Shown here: piece after piece, positions 45,680 through 58,700 of the stretch
How positions within the stretch are numbered: position 1 is the first letter of the stretch
How the letters are laid out: every line of letters begins with the position of its first letter
NCBI GenBank assembly: GCA_030998015.1
Contig: JARWMV010000234.1
Coordinates: forward strand, 1,054,001-1,118,000
Direction of reading: 5' to 3'
Source: Ceratorhiza oryzae-sativae
Taxonomy: Eukaryota; Basidiomycota; Agaricomycetes; Cantharellales; Ceratobasidiaceae
DNA length: 64,000 nucleotides
Translations under genes and position numbers: made by a program
The notes under the pieces: model-generated
What the model was told of the DNA's origin: nothing
What the model saw: only the letters and a program-made list of their open reading frames with translations
Databases searched by the model: none

Positions 45680-46638
45680 GAGAACGAAAGACGTTTCAAG
45701 CGGGTTTGCGTAGAATAAAGTTAGGAGCAAAGCGTGCCGAAGGCTCAGACGGTGAAGCCGAGGCTCGTGACTGGATTAGATCCCGATTCGGTTCCAACGT
45801 CAATCGTCGATAGTCTGAAAACTGGCAAGTACGCGAGAGAGCAGTGAAGCAAGCAGCAGATTTGGCGAGTTTTTGATGTAGCCTCGGTCAACTTATGAGC
45901 AAATTGCTCGAGCGTCACGTTTTCGTTGACGATGACGTTGTGCCGCAGCCCAGATTCTTATTAGCGATTAGCGATTAGCTAAGTGTGACCGACAGAAAAA
46001 GCTAGATAAACCAGGGGAGGCAGACCAGTTGGAGGAGAGAGCGGGAGAATTCAGACTAGCAGGATCGCATAACGAGGTTGTTATCGGGATAGCTCGCTGC
46101 CTCACCCCGTACCTCGAGTTTGGCGTGACGGGGGAAGCGTGGAAAATCTAAATAACAACACGTGATTGACAAAACCCGCTATTCAAAAATCTGATCTGAG
46201 ACTATCGTTAGAGCATCGTTAGTCGTAGTGTGCGGTTTTCTTTGTCGATTTTTGTTCGACTTACTGAGATTGCCGTCGTCGGTTCCCGAGGCTGGCGGCA
46301 TTGCCAAATGTGTTTGTTGTGACGTTAATGAGCTTCACGTGATCTGATTCAGGCGCTGGGCGCTGAATGGAACGTCATAGGATCACTCGATTACCCTACC
46401 TTTGTCGAGAACTATAGATGCCGCCCTTTGTGAGAGAATCGCGTCGCAGGTCCATCCGTCTTTGTCTATAAAGCACCATAAGTTGATGCGCTTAATGAGA
46501 AATGCCCTTTATGTCTCCCTCCTGAACGTCCTCGAACAACGACTCTACGCCTGCTTCGCTCTACTTCACCCACGTCCGGCTACGTCCACACTGCGGGGCC
46601 CATCAGATAACTTGCAGGACTTCAAGCTTCATCTGCGA
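45680..46638. other. Intergenic
   Basis: About 960 bp with a short TTAGCGATTAGCGATTAGC repeat near 45959-45977. No supported gene. It probably includes the promoter of DUF6699 B. Confidence 0.4.
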
Positions 46639-49520
46639 TGAACGCGACTCAGAACTTGGCACTATATTGCGCGTCCGCTGTCCTCGAGGATTTTCCAACT
46701 GGAGACTACTCGCCTCCGCTGCCCGTATGATATTGTGGCTGTAAACACGCGCCGGTTACTGAGGATCTTTGATAGGCCCCCGGAGAGAGAGCGGCGAACA
46801 CCAGGAGCCCACTGACAACTGCAGTGGAGCCATGGCGAAAACTCATGTACATCAACATGTGGCTACTGGAGAAATTCGATGAGGCGACTCAACAAGGTAA
46901 TTGGTCGTAAATGCGCAAACGTTCGAAACTTACACCATCGATACATTACAGCATTTACGAATAGTATGCGGGTCCCCACATGGGACCTACAGGTCCCAGA
47001 CTTTGACCCCAAAACCAGATCTCTCGTGACCATGGCTGCCGGCCCGCAGTTCATAATACCTCCAAACCATCTGCCGTTACCGGAGGGGATACAGGGAGTT
47101 CGGGAATGGGTTTATCACCTTCCTTTACGAACTGCAGAGGTAATGGACCGACCACCTTACGGCGATGTCCCACTCACATTATTGAAATAGCGAATAATGA
47201 AGCTCATCAACAGAGACTCTCGTGACTGGGTTTTAGACATTAACCAGACCACCAACCAGCTCTCGTCTGTATATACGACATGTGCCTGGGGCTCGCGCCA
47301 ACAACCAGTCCGCATGGAGTCGACCAGCACACCGAGTCGCATCACCACACATCTCCTGTTTATCATCCAAAGCCCTTGGTTGCTTAGCCCAGCGGACTTT
47401 AGAATTTTCTGCGAGCGATCGATGGTGAGCCATTGCCGCGAAAACAAGGGAACTGCAATATTTACACTTGAACTCAGTATCGACACTACGCCAAGAAGGA
47501 TCCCAAAACCGGCAAAGTCGAGGTTACACAGCTTGACTATGTTGATAAGCTGTGGGCGACTGTAAGAATTCTAGAATTCATTTCTCCAATAGTCTGTAAA
47601 TTGAGTTTCAACAGATTTATGATGACTGTGTTCGAGGAAATACCCACTATTTCGTTCTGACCACCTACAGTATGACTGTTTCAGCTCTCTCGTGACGATT
47701 CACTGACCATTTCTCAATAGATCAGTGGGCATTTGGCGCATTCAGCAGAGGTATATTTGATTTGATTTCAACCATGCACGCCTTGTACTAATTTATAACG
47801 CAGGATGGACCACAGCCTGGGTTACACCGCCAAAACCCTATAATTCGGGCAACGCCGCAGCCCCTGGTCCAACCATTCTTCAATCCTTACTATTTTGGAT
47901 GCATTCTGCACAGCAATTTTCCCTTTCAGAGCAAACTGCGACGCCCAAAGAACACTCTCAAGACGTCCGACTCGACGATGGGCTGCCAACACCTATCAGC
48001 CCTGTTCGTGAAAAGTCACCCTCCGAATCGGACTTTTTATCCGAAACGGACGACAACACACTCGATAAAGGATGGCTAAATGAGATGCGTACGAATGTTC
48101 GCGAGATCAAAGATTTGAAAGGTAATGTTCATGTCACTCGGCATTGCACTATCTCACTTACGTATGTCTACATTCTAGGGGCAACACCTGTCTCAGTCAG
48201 TAGGTCCTGGGTTATACCTGAGGTTAGTGAGCATTATGTTTCATGGCACACACGAAGCCGAATTTCGTGTACGAGTTGGATTCGCCCTCAGAAGAGGCCC
48301 ACAGCACGAGCCAGTGTGTTTACGTTGAGTTCTTCTGGCACTGGCAAGGGCATAGCTCCTAACCCCTCATGCTGTTTTTAATGTGCCTGCGTTGTTTTTG
48401 AACCCGGAGCTGGCGGCAACATCGGTGCAGCGATGGTTACCGCCAAAGCCTCTCGTGCCCACGGCCTGTCTGAAGGACTTTTGCTGTGTGTGGCTTGCAT
48501 CTACATGCTATCTAATTTTCATTCCACCGTCCCTCGCCTTGAAGTCGAAGCCTATGTCCACCGTATTCTGATTCAAACCCACTAAATCCACAAAGCCATC
48601 ATGAATGCTGACATGCGTCTACTGATCCAGGTTTGGGAAGATATGGAGCCACCTAGATTGCCACCCAAACGGACACGACTCGTATTTGAAGGAGAGCTTG
48701 GAACGTCGGACGGTTGGCAAAATAAACGACAACGTGTTTCTAACGATGAACATGTCACCAGGCGAAGACCCCCATCCACGCGACCAGGCTCGGGTCGTTC
48801 CAACCATCCTTCTCCGTCCTCTCTTCAACCCAACTCGAGTTTCTCAAAGTCGGTATCATCGCCTCGACGCGGGTTCTTCCCGGTGGATTCCCATCCAAAG
48901 CGAGAGACAATTCAGACTCCGAGCCTTCGTCTCCTTGGATATCAGAAACTTCAGTGGTTCGAATCCTCTGGACAAGAGCTTTCATGTCTATTCGCTCTTC
49001 GTTGGTCGACGCGTTTAACCTATTAGTGCACTCTCATGAAAAGGAACGACGAGCGCTAGCCGGTTCTCCGAGATCTGTAGCATCCGTCGGTGAGACGGTC
49101 GAAAATGGGAGGGCTATCCAAGCTCCTGAGAGAGGATTTGATGCACCAACTGTAGCAGATGCTGTCCCCCAAGAGGCCGAAGAGCCTCAAAATATGGAGC
49201 AGGAAGAAGACGACGGCTCTGGATACACCTCGGAGATAGAAATACCTCCTCTTGACACCGCGCAATCGACAATTGCACTTGGTGGGCACACGATTCAGCT
49301 TACTTCCCCTCGAGCACCACGACTGCTCAGCGGCATTCGTCTCAGTTTGCCAGATGGTGATAATGCTTGGCCACCGCCCAGGAGACAAATTGTGCGAGTA
49401 CCTGAACCAGAGAGCAGTGGTGGGACCGAGATCGACCTAGATGCCCAAAAGAGACCAGAATGCGGGTACAGAGACCAGACACCGTCAGTTCACGCGAACA
49501 GTCTTTACGAAATGTCATGA
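46639..49520 (+). pseudogene. Uncharacterised agaricomycete-type gene with in-frame stops
   Basis: Exons with good splice sites read MNATQNLALYCASAVLEDFP, EPWRKLMYINMWLLEKFDEA, VPTWDLQVPDFDPKTRSLVT, GVREWVYHLPLRTAEVMDRP, LINRDSRDWVLDINQTTNQL, YDDCVRGNTHYFVLTTY and FGAFSRGWTTAWVTPPKPYN. Then come FVYELDSPSEEAHSTSQCVY with VEFFWHWQGHSS, a second part (GLSEGLLLCVACIYMLSNFH, MNADMRLLIQVWEDMEPPRL) and an acidic tail. The family looks familiar from agaricomycete genomes but I cannot name a function. Disruptions: TAG at 47188-47190 within LLK*RIMK, TAA near 48360, TAA near 48583 between LIQTH and NADMR in the same frame, and a one-base step near 48955. Two genes (46639-48362 and 48601-49520) are an alternative reading. 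Confidence 0.5.
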
Positions 49521-52500
49521 ACACTTGGAATCACTAGCTATTTTTATACGTTCTTATAAGACAAACCCATGTCTCCCTTTTTATATGCGGATAATGTCCT
49601 TTCTTTTGTATGTGCTCAAGCTACTATACAATTAGCTCTGTGTTGTTGCCTCATTTATGTAAAATATGTACGATGTATGCTACAATAGGTTCTAATTTCG
49701 ACTGTCATCCAGAGACAATCTAAATGGATGTGTAGTGAGGGATGTGTGCATTATTGGGATAACAGTCACGATAGGCTCTTTCCGACTAACGTCTTAGTCC
49801 GCACAGGCAGTAAAGTAATTGTGGTTACGTTTTTAAGCGCGGATAGTATACGAGAGAACAAACGAGAAGCTGTACATTCATAACAGGCACCCGAAGACAC
49901 GGTTCCCGAAGGCAATTATAGGCTCTGATAAACCGACTCGTCAGTACAATCATATGCATCGGTTCACTAATTACCTTATGTGCCGCACCATTTGGCTGTT
50001 AACATATAGAATGCACGAAGTATTCGAATGGCCCTAAACTACACTTGTCAATCTGGCAGCCTCCCCGCTTCTACAGGGAGACGCGTGACCGCCTTGTTGA
50101 GGACAAGACATCTATACACAACCCATTTCGCCAGCGAACGTACTCAGTCATCGCAGATCGCTTCAGTGCAGCCGATCTCTCGATGAACGCACGAGCTAAC
50201 GCTCATTCTGGCCGCTCAACGTCAGGCACACACCCAACCCCATGCGGCTGACGTCTGGCACGGCCTTGATGGCTAGGTGCTGACGTTTTGCCTGAACTGA
50301 GTGGTCGCACCTGGTCACTGTTCACCAAGGCAGCTGCGTCTATGCTAGAACGCAGGCGAACCAAAGGTCCACGACCGGTTTGTAGGCGAGGGCCGCGTGG
50401 CTGGAGAGGTTTGATGTGGTCGAGGCTTAGGGGGCTTGGTCTAGCTGGTGCTCATCTGGGTCGTCAACCTCAGCAGCTGTAGGCGCGGTATAGCTGTAGT
50501 GCCTACTAAGAGCCGAGTAGCGGAGGTGAAGGCTTTTGAACCATGAGCGCGGTAGAGACAGTAGTATGTGGGTTTAGCGGTGGGAGAGTAGATGCGGCTT
50601 TTGATACCCCTCCGCTGAGACGACATTTCTTTATAGCCTGCTTGGCCCGTCCGGCGCTTGATTTTTGCGACAAAAGGGCCTGTACTCCATCCAGCCCAGC
50701 CCATGCCCCTACCAGTCGAGGTATCCCTAAATATGAGCCGTCAACCGCTCCTCAAAACCTCAGCTCTCACTCTTATAGATGCACACTAATTTTAACCCAT
50801 TCAGCTGTGAGTGCGCCTCTCATAACAGACTTTGGCGGGATTTGTATATATTTATTTGTTGCCTTTTTGTCAGGTCGCGAAATCTTGGGCAGCCTGTACG
50901 CATACATGCCACTTCGACTCAGAATCCTGTTCGCATAACGTTATGGGGTATCGAATGAACGGACGAGCGCGGAGGGATCGTCTCAGTCGGTGCTTGGGAC
51001 GATCAGCCACCGTCCATCGAGCAGCAGTGTAAAAATCTGGGCGTCTGCTAGGCCAGACAGTGTAAATTCCCAGGCTTGCTGGTATGTGGGCTAATGTTTA
51101 TTTCATGGTATCCCGCGGCTTTGGGGCACTAGAGCTCGTTAGCGTGCGCTATGAACGAATGGGTATCAATGAGCTAATAGAATGCCATGAATCGAACAAA
51201 GAACTATAGCTCCAGTGGCCCTTGGCTTCTGACCCTTGGCTACGTCATCCACTAAGATAGACCGCTAATAGTCTGTATGCGGTGTCGGCACCACCGATAC
51301 TGGGTATTTATCCTCAGAGAAAAGGCGCATCAATACGAATGCACACATCCCTCCATGTGGTGCAGAGGAGGACGTTTATTTAAGTCGAATTTCAGCTATG
51401 GTAAACACCGCAGCGATGAAAGGTCTGTTGGGACGATGCATGACCCGCCGCATCACCATGGGATGTTGAAACAGTAACGCAAACCTCGCTGGGGATGCTC
51501 TTTGGCCGACTGCCTCCTGTCTTGTTCACGCGCACGGACCAGGTAGGTCCACTATATAGCATACCCTCTGGGCGGGGGATGCTCTTCCCAACCACCACCA
51601 TCCCCGCTACCTTAAACACCCCCTACCCCAACATGTTTAGTCGTGCTCTCGGCCTGCGAGCGCAAGCCTCGGGTAAGTCTACTAGCCTCGACTTTGTTTA
51701 TGTTCGTAACTGAAATGTACTTGGGCCGGCCCGCAACATTAGGCCTCGCTACTTCAGCTGGCGACTCGGGTTACTCGTGAGGATTATTACCCATCAACTG
51801 ACCAACGTCATGCGACAAGAATTTTCATACCTGCCACGGGGACCTACCCCTATGCAGCTGCAAGGGGACCACCAGCATGATTCGTGTGTGTGAGCTGACA
51901 ACAACCACAGATATACTTGGATTCCACCGCCCGAGCCAGGCCCGCCCCAATCGCCAAATTCACTTGGGCTTCCTCCCTTGGATCCCCCGCTGCGGTCTGT
52001 AGAACGCTTGGATTGGGACATTAAACTCTCTAGCATGACACTCGGGTCGACCCCGACACGTTAGCTGAGAGTATATCCCGGGGCCAGCGCCTGCAGACCA
52101 CGGCTAGACGGCTTGGATTGGGGCGATTCCTACTCCCTGGGGCCGAACGCACCGAGCAAGGATGGGCTTGAGCATGGGAGCTACATGGAGCGTCTTGGGA
52201 CCAGTCGCCGATGCCTGCTAGCCTGGTAGTGCGGACACTGTTATATTGTAACAATTCGACTACCATCTTTCAATTGACGTAACCAACCAGAATGGTGGAT
52301 TCGATCAAGACTCCTACTCCAGAATATTGTTACCTCTCCAAAATTACCTTAATTTATCTGCTGCTCTATTCTCGTTGTATGCTAGAGTCGGATTCAAGAT
52401 ATACTAGATCAGTTTCGGTACAAATCTGAGGAAATGCCAGTGACTAGGCACTGGCACCAAGCCCTGGAGCATGGAATTCGCAAGACATTTGCCTTATGTT

Positions 52501-52711
52501 TATTTGACTGAAAAGCGAAATGGATTCACACGAGTCACTGCCTGAGTTCCTCAATCGGTCATTTATCAGGCCAACTGAGCTGCTGATTCGCCAGTAGGTC
52601 GATGCTTGCTCGGCTGACTGGCCAATTGAGGATTGAAAAATAGATAAGGCAAGGAATAAATACATGTGCCATCGAAGTGTCATGCAAGATTCGAACGGAG
52701 TGTCAAGGTGA
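49521..52711. other. Gene-poor region
   Basis: About 3.2 kb with only short, isolated frames on both strands. I found no exon series, RNA gene or terminal inverted repeat by eye. It might be an old mobile-element remnant, but nothing visible proves that. Confidence 0.4.
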
Positions 52712-55269
52712 TTAACCAAACTGAACCATCAGCAAATAGCGAAGTCGGATCTGACTGACATCGTAAACGATGTACTGCAAAAAGGAAGAAAAATGAGTAT
52801 ATGCTATTGAAACCACGGGTTGAGCATACCTCATTCCAGTTGTCTTCGACTTTCACACTGGGTTTCGGGAATGTGTGGCTCATATCCTTAGCCTTGTCGA
52901 CCGGCATCAGCACTCCGGCCATATCTGGGCGACCAAGGGCTTCGCCAGCATCCTTCCAGTCAAGATGTTGAAGTTTACCAAGCGCTTTGGTGGCGCTGTT
53001 TCAGGAGGCAAAACCTTAGTAACGTAGCGGCAGGAGACAGATCCAATATACTTACACCTTGCCATTTTCTTTGCTAGTCTTGTCGGCATGGAAGTTGAAC
53101 CCGTACTCTTCGTGGAATGGCTGAGCCACAGCCTCGCAGAGGAGCAGAAGGCCCATCCCATTACTCTGGCTGTTGAAACGCTTAGGCGGAGCTATGTGTT
53201 AGATAAGGCTCTACTCACTAGCAGTGAGTATAGTTGGCGCTAATGGCAAGCATCTGTTTTAGGGATCTCAGCTAAAGCCCACGAAAGCATAGCATGAGCC
53301 GCATACATCACCAAGATACACCCCCTTCCCGAACTCGTACCCAGTAACCGGTGCTAGCCACATATTCAGCAATATTGTCTCGAAAAAAACAAATCTACTC
53401 ACCTTCGGGAGGCGCGATGCGCAAACCCTGCTTCAAAATACCCGCAAAATTTGTCGAGCGAGACCCATGCCATAGGAGCAAACGCTGCTTTTCTCCAACC
53501 TTGTCCCATCCTCCACTAACCCAGCGCTCATGCTCGCCTTTTCGTTCGATGCGGAACAGCCCATGGATGTTAGCTCGGGTCGCAGTCCCATTTTGAGCCG
53601 CATAACACCACTGGCATGTTTTGTCAGCACGGTTTTAGAATATAGGTGAAAGGGACTTACACCAATGCCGTTGTAAGTGTCCTGGCTGTACTTGAGAACG
53701 GCAGAAAACTCTGAAGACTCGGGGTCGACCACGTCGATTGAAGCAAGATCCAGGCTGGCCAGCTGAGCATCCAGCTCGTGCACGCTTGACTTCACCTTTT
53801 TCTTGGGTGCCATGAGCGACGCGGTGAGGGACATATCACCAAGCGAATCAACGAGTTGGAGTTCCTATATGCCAGGTGAATCGGGTATCAACCCAACGCG
53901 CATAATTTTTGCACATACTCTTTTTAAAATATCGTTATTGTCGATTATAACAGGCTTCATGCGGCCAAAGTCATGGGGGATGATGCTGGCGAGTCGTTAG
54001 TTGCTGGCCGTCCATATCCCCGAATACACCCTTACGAGTAATAGCGCCCGCTGAGCTCGGCACAGGCTTTGGTGTAGCCGCCAAACTCTTTAGCCAAATC
54101 CCCATTCGGATTATCGATGACCTCTGAAAGCCTCTTTAGGGCCCCAAACCCGTTCAAGATAGTCCCTTTGGACATTTTCCCAAGTGGGAGCTTATTCGCG
54201 TCATACTTCATGGCCAGGAGGTGTGCGTTCATGATACTATAACCAGTTTCAGTTCGGGATTTCTTTCGCTGGAGGAATCTGCTCACTCTTTTGAAAATAT
54301 CAATTGACACGCTTCTTGAACCAGCTTGGGCAATGTGCATTCTGGAGGAGGTCCCGCAGGTTCGTCATCTTCGGCTGGCTCTTCTTTCTTGACCGGCCCA
54401 TCTTGATTCTCATCGTCAGAGCCCACTTCGGCCTCAAAGTCTCGTTCTGCAAGTCCAGGGTCGGTCGCAAATCATGTGCTCTGCCCAAAATAACGTACCA
54501 AGCCAGATATATTTCCCTAACCACCAGATTCAGTACATAAATGGCCGTATGTATGACCCCGGCTCACCTTTCTTTGGGACCATATTCTTACGATCCTCCC
54601 AACTCGCACCAGTCTTGCTCTTGAATTGCTTCTTAAACTCTGTGATAGCCTGTTTGACCGGGAACGGCCCTTTGAACCCAATCCAAGTTAGAACCTGTCT
54701 CCTTGATGCACGCAGTCATATGTACCTTTTTGTTGAGAAGAACCCGCTTCGCCAACCCGTCCCCAGCGAGTGAACAACAAGCAATTGGCTGAATCGCTTT
54801 GGGGATGTAGCAACTGCAAGACATAAAACTTGTTGTTATTGTTATTGCCGTCCAGGTTCGTCTGATTCAACAGCCCAGCATAGGTCTCGCCGTCCGAAGG
54901 ATCACAATACACCAAATGGGTGCCTACAACCAACCATTAATCCCCCACACGTCTCCTAACGCGGACCATCTACTTACCAACAAGTCCCGAAAATGGATCG
55001 ACAGGCGTAGCGCCCGCCCGACGACGTGTGACTGGCTTGGCTTCCGTCGACGACGACGATCCCTCGCCCAGCTTGGGCTTTTCCTCTTCTTTTTCTTCCT
55101 TTGGTGGTTCGGCCTTTTTCTTGCCTTTGGTCGAACGTGGCTTTTTCGCAGGCGCTGGTTTTTCAACATCAGATGTTTCAGCGCTGTGTTCTCGCTTCTT
55201 GGCCGCCTCGGCCGGCTTGTCCTCGGCGGCAGCCTTTGCGGCAGTACGGTTCGAACGACGAGGAGGCAT
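52712..55269 (-). CDS. Poly(ADP-ribose) polymerase (WGR and catalytic domains)
   Basis: The ATG at 55269 starts a lysine-rich N-terminus ([40 protein letters not shown]), probably DNA-binding and nuclear. The WGR domain follows: [40 protein letters not shown] and [10 protein letters not shown]. The helical regulatory domain includes [20 protein letters not shown] and [16 protein letters not shown]. The ADP-ribosyltransferase domain has the full H-Y-E triad: His in [20 protein letters not shown], Tyr in FGKGVYLAD and Glu in [18 protein letters not shown], with the last intron falling between NE and YIVYD. It ends MVQFG. There are no zinc fingers or BRCT domain, as in PARP2/3-type enzymes. Such enzymes use NAD+ to modify proteins at DNA breaks. 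Joins I followed keep frame. Confidence 0.93.
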
Positions 55270-55768
55270 GGTTGACGTCTGGTAGAGAGGGGAGAGAAAT
55301 GCATCTGTCGCGCCACCACGAGAGAGTATTTAAACGCGTCGCACATGTTCCCCGTGGACACGGTCAACAACCCCGATCAAGGCACAAATAAAACTAGTCT
55401 GCTGATTCTGCTTCATTCAATCAGTCACGGCTTCACGCCACATCACACCCAAACCCCGAAATATCTATTAAAATAAAATCAACATGCGAACCAAAGGCGA
55501 CAGAATTAGAGGTACTCGTTATCATGCACACACATACGACGTCGCTTCCGAAATATCAACAAAATACACAAAATATTGCAGACGTGGATGCGGCGTAGGA
55601 TGAGATGGGGGGTATATCAAAAACGCAATTCACTCTCAAACATAAAAATTGAAAGAGGCATAAATTTCTTGGTTGCAGCGTTCTATAACATCACTTCATA
55701 TTCCTGCATAACCTTCAGTTACCGCTCGAGTCGATACCTCATCTGACACAAACTCACCAAAAATTGAG
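55270..55768. other. Intergenic between PARP and the large Ser/Pro-rich gene
   Basis: About 500 bp of AT-rich sequence: PARP promoter and the 3' UTR of the upstream gene. No gene seen. Confidence 0.5.
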
Positions 55769-58700
55769 TCACGTAAATAGCTCCGTAGCCATGCGTCTCC
55801 TTGGCCTGCGCTCAGTCCCACTCGCCGAACTCTCGTCAGCCGATGTGTCAAAATCCATCGATGGTCGTCCCCTCGTGATCGTTGAACGCCCGACGGGCTC
55901 TTCCTCAGGCTCGAGCGGATCCGCAGTTGAAATCGTCCGCTTGCGTGCCAGGGACGATGAAAGCCCAATGCTCGCTCTTGACATGGCGGCACCCGCCGTG
56001 CGCGAAACGGAATATGACATCGACCGCTGGGGCTTCTCGGGCGAACTGTTGCTGCTCCCTGTAGTCGTATTGATCTGAGTCGAAGCTGGTGCAGGCGAAG
56101 GGGTCGTAAACGGCGTGCCGCCTCGGATCGTGCTCACGTTGATGCGTGGCCGGCGACTGATCGTCGCTCTAGGCACAATCGATTCGGACGGAACCGTTTC
56201 TAGTCTCGGCGGGATAGAGAGTACGCGCTCGTGGCGATGTTCGCTCAGCTGACGAGCCGCAGGAGAAGGAGACGGGTAGACATCTGTATCGTACGACGTA
56301 TCGGCTTCATTGGCCGGCGCAGGCGACTCCGCCCTTGGGAACAACCTCCGAGACTCGCTAGGCAATCTTCTGCCCGACGAATCGCTTGTCGGGCTCCGCA
56401 ATTGTTCACGCTCACGCAGCAGGCTCATGGAGGTCTGAGGCCTTGCTGGGTCACGCAGCCGTGGCAACTCGTGGCTACCCGTTCTCCGAAGCGTCTCACC
56501 TAAAAACCGGGTCAGATTATCGAGCTCCACCCGAATTAATAAGAGAATCTCACCATCGAGGCTCCGTCGAAAATCTGACCCCGACTGTCTTCTCTCCTCC
56601 AAAATCCTATTCTCGCCAACTCGAGCCCTAAACCCATCTGCGCTCATCCTCCCACTCCTTAACCCTTCAGCACTCATACGTCCGCTTCTCAGCCCTTCGG
56701 CACTCATACGTCCACTGCGGATTCCCTCCGCACTCACGCGCCCGCTCCTCACACCATCGGCACTGACCCGCCCAGAACCAACACCTCCCCGACCTTCGGC
56801 ATCTTTCAACACCCTCCCGACGCCCAGCAGCAAATGAGTCATTGTCCGCACGAGTTCGTCGCACACTTTAAGCGCATCCCTAAAGTCTGCACCGTCTCTC
56901 TCCAAATCTCGAGCTCAGACTCGTCTCGGTCCTCGACTTCGGCCTCAATCTGCTGGGACATGGCATGGGCCGCCGATCGCCGGAGCATAGCGTTTAGGTT
57001 CTGTGAGGTTTGCACGACGATGTCTGCATTTTGCAGGAGCTCTGGGACCGCACCACTATTGCTCTCCAGCCTCGCGAGATTCGACTCGAACATCGCAAAA
57101 GACTCGAGCATGAGCCGAACGTGCTCTGTTGCAGCGGCGGAAACGAGGTTTGCAGGTGTGACAGGTGTCGCCCCGCGGTCGCGAACCGTACCAGAGCCGG
57201 ACGGTGTGATCAGGCCAGTATTTAGGGAGCGATAGGTACGAAGTGCGGGCGGTGCGGTGCGAGGTCCGTCCTCATATTCACCGTTGGATGTGCCCGGGCG
57301 AGATGTTGTGACGATTTGGTGAATATTGCGGGCGTTGGTGCGATTGTTAGCAGGAGGCGTTCGTGGATCATCGTCCCTGTCATCATCGTCCTCCTCATCC
57401 AGAGTCCGATCTCCAACGCCGACCCGTGCAATACCCTCGCGCAACTGCTGGACCTCCCAATCAAGCGAGCTCCGAGTATCGTTGGCACGAGTAGCTGGAG
57501 CGCTGAGTGGCGGTTCGTCGTCGTCCCGACGTCGTGTGAGCCCGGCCGCCTTGAAACTTTCGCTGACGACGCTCCGCCCGGTGAGCGCGATGGGACTCTC
57601 GATACTCCCTCCACGTCGCTCATAGCGCGGACGAGGCGATTCGGCCATTTCGCCCGATGTATCCTCGCTCGCCCATCTGGAATGCATCCCTGTTCGGCGG
57701 GGCTCGCGGACAGTAGCCGAGCGTGCGCCTCCAGCAGTTGCTGGCCGGGTTGGTGCATTGTCTCGACGCAAAAACTCGGGGGAATTGGACGAACGAGAAA
57801 ACGTTCGCTAAAAAAACAGTGCCAATATTAGCAAGAAAGCCGACCTAAACAACCCACACAACATACCTTTCCGTCCAAACTCATTCGTTTATTATCCACT
57901 AGCGACCTCTTGCTTTCCGTCCCGCTCCTAAACTCGGACGGAAGCGCACCCCTCGCACGCACAGGGCTCTTTCGTGCAGCCGCAACCGTACGTTCAATAA
58001 CAGCTTCGCTCGAGTTTCTTTGCCGGCCAACGGTTCCGGCCGCCGTTCGAGTCTTCAGCGGCTCTCGCTCTTTGGTTGGCGACGACTCGACGATCGATAT
58101 TCGTTGTTCGCGTCGGAGTCCAGGCGTCGTGGGAGGTACGGGGTCGGTGACGTGTCGGCGAGAGTACGGGTCAGCGGGCGGGGTTACACTACGGTCGTCT
58201 GACTCGGAGGAATAGACTCTTTGACGAGGCGCATGTCCGTTTCCGTTTCCAACAACTTCGCCCAAATCGACGTCTTGTCGACTGCGAGAAAACGATACAC
58301 GAACGCTGCCCTCTTTCCTGATCCCACTCGCGCTCCCTTCTCCACCAACGCTAAAGACAGGGGCGGGCGCACGTTGAGACTCATAGAGGCGATCCCGCTC
58401 TTTGGGCGTAGTCGACTCTTCCGGATGTGTCTTGAATTCAATGTCCCGAACCCGGGGGGAGTCCTTAGAGCTCGTCTGGCGCACGACAGCAGACGCACGC
58501 CGCTGGTGATCTGAGCCCTTGCCCGAACTTGTGCTGTTCGAGTCGGCCGAGGACAACCTGGACGCAGGCGAGGGAGTTTCCGATTCGAGGTCTCGTGCTT
58601 GGCGAACGTTGGGGGAAGCAAGGGGTATGGGTCCGCCGCGCGGGGATGAGCCAGACGCAGAGGTGTTTGACTTGGGGGGGAAGAGGGTGTTGTTCGAAAC

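Noticed and set aside
48955..48967. GGTTCGAATCC, a perfect tRNA B-box sequence
   Set aside because: It lies inside a coding-like exon, and I could find no A box, acceptor stem or anticodon arm at the right distance on either strand.
49521..52711. Possible mobile element in the gene-poor stretch
   Set aside because: I found no terminal repeats, target-site duplication, transposase, integrase or reverse-transcriptase motifs.
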